Shown here: piece by piece, positions 28,202-35,900 of the stretch
Numbering within the stretch: the stretch's first letter is position 1
Layout of the letters: each line of letters starts with the position of its first letter
NCBI GenBank assembly: GCA_016838885.1
Contig: JAEKNW010000264.1
Location: 1 to 42,237, forward strand
DNA: 42,237 nucleotides
DNA from: Candidatus Cloacimonadota bacterium
Lineage (GTDB): Bacteria; Cloacimonadota; Cloacimonadia; Cloacimonadales; JAFGVF01
Direction of reading: 5' to 3'
Translations under genes and position numbers: made by a program
Notes under the pieces: generated by a model
What the model saw: the letters and a program-made list of their open reading frames with translations, nothing else
Told to the model about the DNA's origin: nothing
The model's database searches: none

Positions 28202-28255
28202 GATAAATAACTATTTAACAATATGATAAATAACTATTTAACAATATGATAAATA
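28202..28255 (+). repeat. 23-bp tandem repeats next to att
   Basis: Two perfect 23-bp units (28202-28224, 28225-28247) and a partial third. Each contains the palindrome TAAATA-AC-TATTTA. They sit 14 bp before the att core. The related motif CTATTTAAC appears at the same place before the third att copy. Confidence 0.8.
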
Positions 28256-28268
28256 GAGTTAGGTTTAA

Positions 28269-28315
28269 TCCTAAGGAAAAGGTCAGCCGTTCGAATCGGC
28301 TCGGGGGTGCCAATT
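28269..28315 (+). repeat. att copy 2 (junction of islands 1 and 2)
   Basis: Identical over 47 bp to 288-334 of the tRNA-Arg region. It starts in the anticodon loop (TCCTAAGGAA) and lacks the 5' half of the tRNA, so it is an attachment-site duplication and not a second tRNA gene. Confidence 0.92.
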
Positions 28316-28317
28316 AA

Positions 28318-28345
28318 GCGAAAAGTGAAAAATGAAAAGTGAAAT
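28318..28345 (+). repeat. GTGAAAA-type heptamers after att copy 2
   Basis: Four 7-bp units (GCGAAAA, GTGAAAA, ATGAAAA, GTGAAAT), parallel to the array after att copy 1. The following 28346-28473 shows no gene. Confidence 0.6.
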
Positions 28346-28473
28346 AAAGTAACACCATAATTGCTACAATTTCGACTGATTTTACATATAACTTACTAAT
28401 ATAGATTAAAAATAAAGTGTTTTCATAAGTGACAGCAAGGTTGCCACTTTGCAAAAGCTTTCCACAAAAAAAA

Positions 28474-28857
28474 GAATTGCCAGACATATTGCCTACTCCA
28501 AGCTTGTTGCTTACTAACAACCTTATTAGAGGCAGAGAGGAATAGATAATCCTCATATCTTTGTTGATTGCTAACCCACAATTCTAATATTACTTTCCGA
28601 ACAATATCAGATTAATGAAACTGTTTAGCCTTCCTAGTTTTCTTCTCCTTGATACTAATAATTTCTCGGAAGGCTGGATTATCTCCTGATTCACTGAAAA
28701 CAGAACTCCACTTCAGATTAAGAATATCAGATATCCTTAATCCTGTCTTAATCCCAATCTCAAAAAGTACTAACTCTTTTAGCTTCCCTTCTTTTCTCAT
28801 CAACTTCTTAATCCGATCAATTTTCCTAACATCTCTTATTGGTTGAACATAATTCAT
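28474..28857 (-). pseudogene. Broken tyrosine recombinase of island 2
   Basis: Closely matches the intact integrase at 21195-21794 from MNYVQPIRDV through KAKQFH. A codon that is Leu in the intact copy is then TAA (28612-28614). The same frame continues after the stop as SDIVRKVILELW…EDYLFLSASN…WSRQYVWQF, still homologous. Identity ends abruptly near 28474, before the HxxR and Tyr region. There is thus one nonsense mutation plus a 3' deletion, so the enzyme cannot be active. Confidence 0.9.
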
Positions 28858-29165
28858 ATATTATCCTTAAACATTACTTATTGAGCTACTATACTCGATT
28901 TGTTATATATAAAAACCTGATGCGATTACTCTAATCGGCATCAGGTGCTTCTAATCTATTATATAATATATGTTTATGAACTTTGATTTCACTTAACTTA
29001 ATCTAATTGTATTAAGTATAATTAGTTGAAAATTAAATTTGATCTATCTAAGAAAGTGCAAAAGTGAAGAAGTGAATTGATTTAAAAAATATTTTTATAT
29101 AATTTTTTATAATTTTTTTTATTTTTATCTTCACTTATTCACTTTAATCACTCTAAGAAATGTTG
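28858..29165. repeat. Integrase-upstream block, copy 2
   Basis: Same layout as 21795-22120: hairpin ACCTGATGCGATT/AATC-G-GCATCAGGT (28915-28946) with T-run on the minus strand, TTCTAATCTATTATATAATA, an ACTTAACTTAAT/ATTAAGT inverted repeat, AAGTGCAA/AAGTGAAG units near 29054-29075, and inverted TTCACTT units near 29130-29155. Confidence 0.8.
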
Positions 29166-29653
29166 TTTATACTTGCTGGTGCAAATTGAAATATAAATTA
29201 TAACAATGAAGGTTAATTTGTTATTTAAATAGTCTTCATATCAGAATAAAAAAAACGAGAAGATTTTGCTTTATTAAAAAAATATTTTATAACTGTATGG
29301 TATTTTACAATCATATTGATTCACAAAACTTCTCTAATGATAACAAGCTCAATAAACGTTGTTATAAATGGTATTTTGCTATTATCAATTATAACATTAG
29401 ATTAGAAATATTTAACAAATGAAAATATTTCATATTATGAAGTAGTTATTTTTTTAAGAAATGCATAAAAAAAGCAAAAAAATATTTGACAAATTATTAT
29501 TCCAATGTTTTTTTTGATAAGACTAAACACATGAGAGTTTGAATGATATGAGTTAAAAAATCAATAAAGTGAAAAACTCACAATTGATTAATTTTATTCA
29601 TAAGAAAAAACTGTTTGCAAGAAATTTAGAAATTTTTATATCCTGGAGGAAAA
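29166..29653. other. Non-coding AT-rich upstream region
   Basis: I see no gene in these 488 bases. TTGACA at 29486-29491 might be a -35 element for the exported-protein operon, but no well-spaced -10 box is evident. CTGGAGGAAAA directly before 29654 is a clear ribosome site. Confidence 0.4.
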
Positions 29654-32600
29654 ATGAAAAAAATCTTAGCTTTAGTTTTCTTTATATCTTTGAGTTACCA
29701 TTTATTCGGATTAGGAAATATTAACGGTAACGTCGATATTGTTGGACAAGAAGATAATTCTGGTGTTATTGTCCAACTTCTACAAACTGGCGATATAGCT
29801 ACAACTAATTCTACAGGGAGTTTCGAGTTTAACAATCTTTATTATGGAAATTATTCATTAATTATCCAAAAAAATGGGTGCTTAACCAAATTTGTAGATC
29901 AGATATTGGTAGATGATAACAATCAATTCATTGAAGAACAGCTATATCAAGGTGACTTGAACACCGACGGTATCATTGATATTCTTGATAGAGTCCTTGT
30001 ATCTCATTCACTTAATAGCAGTTTTGGAGAAGAAGGTTATATTGCAGAAAAAGACTTCAATCAAGATGGTGTGATTGATGATTTGGATGTACAATATCTA
30101 ATTACTTATTGGAATCAAAGAAGTAGTGAAACACTAAACATTATTGATCCAGAAGTTGGAGGATTTGTTGTTCAAGGTAACATCTCCATCAGTTTTCCAA
30201 GCGGCAGCTTTGAGGAAAGTACACAGATAGAAATAACTCAAAGTGAAGAAATCCCTTTTGAAGCAAGTGAATATAACATAACACCAGTCAGTGATTATTA
30301 TAGCTTTAATAATGAAGGAATTCAGCTAAATGAACATGCCATCGTTGCCCTAAAAGTTGATAGTAGTATTTTTTCAGAAGATGTGGAAATAGAATTTTAT
30401 AGAATGTATCATTATTATTACGATGAACGAAGAGAAGAATATACGGTTGATTACCTTCCATTTTGGATTGATGAAGATAGTGGATTAGTACTATCTGAAA
30501 TAGACCACTTTTCTGGAATATTCTTAGGAGTAGATGTAAATGCATTACCAACATATAATTTTACAATTCCTATACCTGTAAATCAAGTAATTACTTTTCA
30601 AGAACCCTATGCTTTGTACGAATTTCCAGAACTCTTGAATATTGATAGTTTTGAATTATCCCCCCAAGTTCCCGGTCCTCTTTTTAACACCTATGACCAT
30701 TCAAGCGGTTGGTTAAATCATAGTGATTATTGGGGATCGGTTCATTGTCCCCCAGAAATATCAGATAATAACTGGATAGTAGTCTATTGTAGTGTTTATG
30801 ATAATGGGGAATATAGAGTTCCAACAAATCCTGCTTTTTCTGATTTAATTTTTTCTGGAGATAGCGAAGATACTATGAAATCCTTTTTATCTTTTAATGT
30901 GGATTTATCTAACTTAACTAGTGCAGTTTTGGAATTTGATTTATTTGTACAGGCTTATGATGCAAAAGATTATTTTTCAGTTTATGTAGTACCATATTCG
31001 CTGTATCAAGGTAATGTCGCTTACGGGGCTGTAGCATTAACACCATCTTTTATGAGATTTCCATTGAGAGATGTTGATAATAATCCTTCTAGAACATTTA
31101 ATACAGGGGATGCTCATGTTAGCCCTGACGTTGATGACTGGGTACATAAAGGTTATAACTTGTTTTCTGGAATTGGTGTTGTTCCTGGTTCATCAAATCC
31201 CTTAGTTCAAGTATCTTTATGTTTTCAAGCAGACAACGACAATGACAGAATGGCAGGTGCTTTTATTGATAATCTAAAAATTGTAGCAACTAATGGTATA
31301 GATGTCAATATCACATGTTCAGATACTTCACCTCTAATTAATCAAAATATAACATTTAATGCAAATTATTCCGATCCAATAGGAGATCTTGCAGGATATA
31401 GATGGGATTTTGGTGATGGAAGCGTGGAAGAATTTGTTGCTAGTTCAGTATCTTCAATAACACACTCTTACTCATCTACTGGCTCTAAAAATGTTACTCT
31501 CACTGTCTGGGATGAGGGTGGTAATTTCAATTATACACATGATGACATAGAGTTTAAGATGAATCATGCAACTGCCAATGATAATATTACAATCAATGTA
31601 ACTCAATCCCAACCAAACCAAGCTCCAGATACATGGATAACTAACAATCCAGGATCCAGTATAAACACAAATAGTGCTAGTTTTAGTTGGAATGGTTCCG
31701 ATCCAGATGGATATGTGGTAGGTTATTACTATGAATTAGATGATTCAACCCCAGATAACTGGACAACTGGTAGAAATGTAACACTAAATAACATTTCTCC
31801 AGGAAGTCATACTTTCTTTGTCCGTGCCAAGGATGATGATGGCTTGGTAGATCCAACACCAGCATCTTATACTTTTACCTATACTCCTACACCATCCGTT
31901 CAAATAACATTTACAAATCCAAGTAATGGATCAAGTACCAGCACTCGGATTATATCAGTAGAAGGGTATCTGAATAATACCAGTATCACTAATATGAATC
32001 TTAATGTAAATGGTGCTAATTACTCTATTGCTGTAAATAATGGTAATTTTGTAAATGCTGTTTATATTAGGCAAGGGACAAATACAATCACTGCATCAGT
32101 TCCTGGATATACAGGGAGTGCTACCCTTACTGTAACTGGAAATATGCAACCTGTTGATATGACATCAATCCTTACATGGAATAGTGCTACTGATGTAGAT
32201 CTCTATGTAGAAGATCCTAATGGTGAAATATGTTATTATAACCATCAAAATACAGCAATAGGTGGGCATTTAGATAGAGATGATACAGATGGTTATGGAC
32301 CTGAAACTTTTACTCTTGAAGATGGAGAAGTCATTGATGGTCAGTATCATATCAGGGTAAATTATTATAGTGGGTCTAATCCAGTTAACTCATCTGTTTA
32401 TACGCTTTTAAATGAAGGGGCTCCTAATCAAGTGTCTTATTCTGATGGACCACATACATTGTCTGAGCCAAGTGGTGGAAGTTCAACACCTACTGGAGCA
32501 TGGTGGAATGTAAGAACAGTAACCTTCAACTTAAGAGCGCCAATACCACCTAATTTGAATTTAATAAAAGAGGAAAATAGGTTATTTTTAGAATGGGAGA

Positions 32601-32947
32601 GCTGTCTCGATGGAGATATATACAGCTATGAAGTTAAGTATTCAGATACTCCGAATGTAGCAATCAATTCATCTTTGTTAAAATCACTCAATGTAGATAA
32701 ACCAGATATCGAAGAAATATGGAATAGTCGAAAAGTCATTGCAAAAGAAGATGTGGTGAAAGAAATATCTGATAGTAAAGAAGTTGTTTCTAGAAAAATA
32801 AACAGAATTGAAATCCCTAAAGAAATGTATGAAGAAAATATTTCTTATGTAAAACTCTTTATTTATGAGGATTCAGGAGTATGGTCAGAATCAGAAGTGT
32901 TAGAAATTAACTATAATCACGCTCAAAATGGAGGTTATAATGAATAG
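29654..32947 (+). CDS. Exported protein with dockerin-like, PKD and YfaP-like domains
   Basis: A 1097-aa protein with signal peptide (MKKILALVFFISLSYHLFG). Modules in order: carboxypeptidase regulatory-like (about 22-95). A dockerin-like pair of calcium loops (about 96-155: GDLNTDGIIDILD and KDFNQDGVIDDLD). A ZU5-like stretch (about 165-230, VQGNISISFPSGSFEES). An unassigned middle. A PKD domain (about 560-620, YRWDFGDGSVEEF). Ig-like segments. A YfaP/DUF2135-like domain (about 835-940, STATDVDLYVEDPNGE-type; here NSATDVDLYVEDPNG). A C-terminal Fn3-like piece. No sorting tail. It probably acts at the cell surface or outside; the dockerin-like loops could bind calcium or a partner. Its stop overlaps the next gene by 8 bases, so the two are co-translated. 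Confidence 0.85.
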   Translation: MKKILALVFFISLSYHLFGLGNINGNVDIVGQEDNSGVIVQLLQTGDIATTNSTGSFEFNNLYYGNYSLIIQKNGCLTKFVDQILVDDNNQFIEEQLYQGDLNTDGIIDILDRVLVSHSLNSSFGEEGYIAEKDFNQDGVIDDLDVQYLITYWNQRSSETLNIIDPEVGGFVVQGNISISFPSGSFEESTQIEITQSEEIPFEASEYNITPVSDYYSFNNEGIQLNEHAIVALKVDSSIFSEDVEIEFYRMYHYYYDERREEYTVDYLPFWIDEDSGLVLSEIDHFSGIFLGVDVNALPTYNFTIPIPVNQVITFQEPYALYEFPELLNIDSFELSPQVPGPLFNTYDHSSGWLNHSDYWGSVHCPPEISDNNWIVVYCSVYDNGEYRVPTNPAFSDLIFSGDSEDTMKSFLSFNVDLSNLTSAVLEFDLFVQAYDAKDYFSVYVVPYSLYQGNVAYGAVALTPSFMRFPLRDVDNNPSRTFNTGDAHVSPDVDDWVHKGYNLFSGIGVVPGSSNPLVQVSLCFQADNDNDRMAGAFIDNLKIVATNGIDVNITCSDTSPLINQNITFNANYSDPIGDLAGYRWDFGDGSVEEFVASSVSSITHSYSSTGSKNVTLTVWDEGGNFNYTHDDIEFKMNHATANDNITINVTQSQPNQAPDTWITNNPGSSINTNSASFSWNGSDPDGYVVGYYYELDDSTPDNWTTGRNVTLNNISPGSHTFFVRAKDDDGLVDPTPASYTFTYTPTPSVQITFTNPSNGSSTSTRIISVEGYLNNTSITNMNLNVNGANYSIAVNNGNFVNAVYIRQGTNTITASVPGYTGSATLTVTGNMQPVDMTSILTWNSATDVDLYVEDPNGEICYYNHQNTAIGGHLDRDDTDGYGPETFTLEDGEVIDGQYHIRVNYYSGSNPVNSSVYTLLNEGAPNQVSYSDGPHTLSEPSGGSSTPTGAWWNVRTVTFNLRAPIPPNLNLIKEENRLFLEWESCLDGDIYSYEVKYSDTPNVAINSSLLKSLNVDKPDIEEIWNSRKVIAKEDVVKEISDSKEVVSRKINRIEIPKEMYEENISYVKLFIYEDSGVWSESEVLEINYNHAQNGGYNE

Positions 32948-35900
32948 ATTATTTTTAAGCTTAGTAATAATCGTTTTAGCTATTAATATATATGGTATAT
33001 CCTTTAATACAACAAATGAAGATTTTGCCCAATTTGATGAAATTGAAGTTTCAATACAATCAGATAGTCTGATATTAGACCTAAAAGCGTTTGATTTTCA
33101 AATTAATTATGATTCTAATATCTTACACTTTGATGGTTGGCAATTAAATGATATAATAAGTAATTTCACAATTGACAAAGCAGAAGCAGACAGCTTGAAT
33201 GGAACAATTCATATTATAGGATGTATTGATAATCAACCGAATGGGGTGCAAGTAGGAATTAACTCCTCATTTGTAAATTTTCATTTTACCGCTATAGAAG
33301 TTGGCGTATGTGAACTGAGTTGGCAAGAATATCCCAATATCTGTTGCGATTCAAATCTTGTATCTTATAGACTTGATACATTTTCTCATAGTTTGATAAT
33401 ACACCCTGATTTGAATGGTTCAGGATCTGAACAAGACCCTTTTCTTATTACAAACCTAGATGAGTTAAGATTTTTGAGTGAAAATCCTGGAGTAGTGACA
33501 GTAGGATATCACTTTCAGCTGTTGAATGATATTGATGCATCAGAAACTGAAAATTGGAATGCTGGATTTGGTTTATTGCCTATTGGGAATTTAACAGATA
33601 GATTTAGAGGTGGTTTTGATGGAAATGGTCATACAATATCAAATCTTTATATTAATAGACCTGAGCAGGATTATGTTGGTTTGTTTGGTTACATAGATGA
33701 ATCTATTATAAGTAATATAGGTTTAATTGATAGTGATATAACTGGAAAAATGTACGTAGGGAGCTTGGCTGGTTATAGTTCTTGCAGTACTATTGATAAC
33801 AGCTATGCAACTGGGAATGTTAGTAGTAATGGTTCAGTTTCCGGTGGTTTGATAGGTTCTCAAGCTTCAGGAACTGTCAACAACTGCTATGCATCCGGGA
33901 GTCTTTCGTGTGGTTGGCTTAGTTACGGTGGTTTGATAGGTTATCTAATTTCAGGAACTGTTAACAACTGCTATGCGACAGTCAGTGTTGATAGTTATGG
34001 AGGAGGCTTGGTTGGTTATAGTAATAGTGGAGCAACTATTAATAACAGTTTTTGGGATATTGAGACATCTGGTCTAACTACAAGTGCTGGAGGTATAGGT
34101 TTAACGACATATCAGATGAAAACACCCTCATATTTTGTTGATGCTGGGTGGAGTCTTATAGTTTATAATGCGTATGATGAAGCAGATTGGGGTTTTAGGC
34201 CTGACATTAATGAGTGTTATCCTGCTCTTATTTGGCAGATACCTGATGTTTTTGATGATGTTGATGAAGAAGCTCCTAGACAGCCATCAGACTTTAATTA
34301 TATGTATGGTGAAGTAGAAGTACCAGTAGATGGAACATTGAGTTGGACTTTTGGAGAAAACACAGAAACCTATGATGTTTATTTTGATACAGTTTACCCC
34401 CCTGAAAATATGGTAATTGATGAAGAGATAGCTGGAGAGAACGGTACTTACTCATTTGAGGATTTACTTTATGGTACGAGATATTACTGGAAAATCGTAA
34501 CAAAGAACTCATATTCAGAACACAATACAAATTGTATTGGGTGGTTCAATACTACCACAGGAGTTAACAACTATGTTCTAGAAGTTTCTCCTCCCAAAGA
34601 TCAACTACTAGACTACTTACCATCGGAGTTGCTTTTCATATTAAATGACAATATAGAGTATGTTGAGTTATGGTTTGGTGACATAGAATCACAGACAGAA
34701 GTTGTAATACCTTTAACTATTGCTTCTGATACATTGACTTATCAACTCCCAGATATAGACTACTTACATAACCAGTATTATTGGACTTTAGTTTATTTCG
34801 ATACTGAATTAATGGAACACAGTTTAAATGGATATTTTATCACACCTTTGAATAACTTGGGTGGTGATGGTTCAGAATCTAGTCCTATACAGATTTCCAC
34901 ATTAAACGAATTACAGATATTTAATAATCTTTACCCTTACCACAATAACAGTGATCCATATTTTGAACTTGCTAATGATATAGATGCTTCAGCGACTATT
35001 GATTGGAACGAAGGAGCAGGATTTGAACCCATTGGGTCAAATGATAACAGATTCACAGGTAACTTTAAAGGGAATGGTTTTATAATCTCAAATCTCTATA
35101 TAAACCGCCCCACCCAGGATTATGTTGGGCTTTTTGGATACACTGATAATTCAAATTTAGCGAGCGTGTATTTAGAAGATGTTGATATAAACGCAAATCA
35201 AAATGTTGGGGGGTTAAGTGGATGCAAACTCTGGGGTCAAGTCAATGACTGCTTTGTTACAGGAATCGTCAGTGGAACGTCAGAAGTAGGTGGACTGATT
35301 GGTAAATTTCATTATGGTCCTGCCACTAACTGCTATGCAAGTGTTAATGTGAGTGGGTCTGGGAATAATGTCGGTGGATTAATAGGAGATTGTTTGGTGG
35401 CACTCGACAGCTGCTATGCTACTGGAAATGTGAGTGGATCAGGGAATGCGACCGGCGGGTTGATTGGGTATCAGCGAGGGGGTGATTTAGAGGAAGAATT
35501 CACTAATTGTTATTCTACTGGAAATGTAAGTGGATCGTATCAAGTAGGTGGGTTGGTCGGGTTATCTTTTGGAATATACGGCAATTGTTATGCCACTGGG
35601 AATGTAAGCGGATCTTCTAGAGTTGGCGGTTTAATTGGAAACCAAGGGTCTCCAGGTTGGGGATATTCTGGAGTAAGAAATTGCTATGCAACTGGTAATG
35701 TGGATGGTGATGATAATGATGTTGGAGGGTTGATAGGGTTTCAATATACTGGTACAACCAGCAATAGCTATGCAACAGGTGATATTTCAGGCTCTTCTCT
35801 TGTCGGTGGTTTGGTAGGTATTCTAAGTTCAGGAACTGTCAATAATAGCTATGCAACTGGTAATGTGAATGGTGATTATGCTGGAGGGTTGATAGGGTAT

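Noticed and set aside
28202-28255. 23-bp repeats as a CRISPR array
   Set aside because: Units are directly adjacent with no spacers, and no cas genes are present.
28269-28315. A second tRNA-Arg gene
   Set aside because: Only the part from the anticodon loop onward is present; no acceptor 5' strand or D arm precedes it.
28314-28556. Minus-strand ORF of 80 codons
   Set aside because: It is an out-of-frame reading of the integrase remnant joined to the GTGAAAA array.
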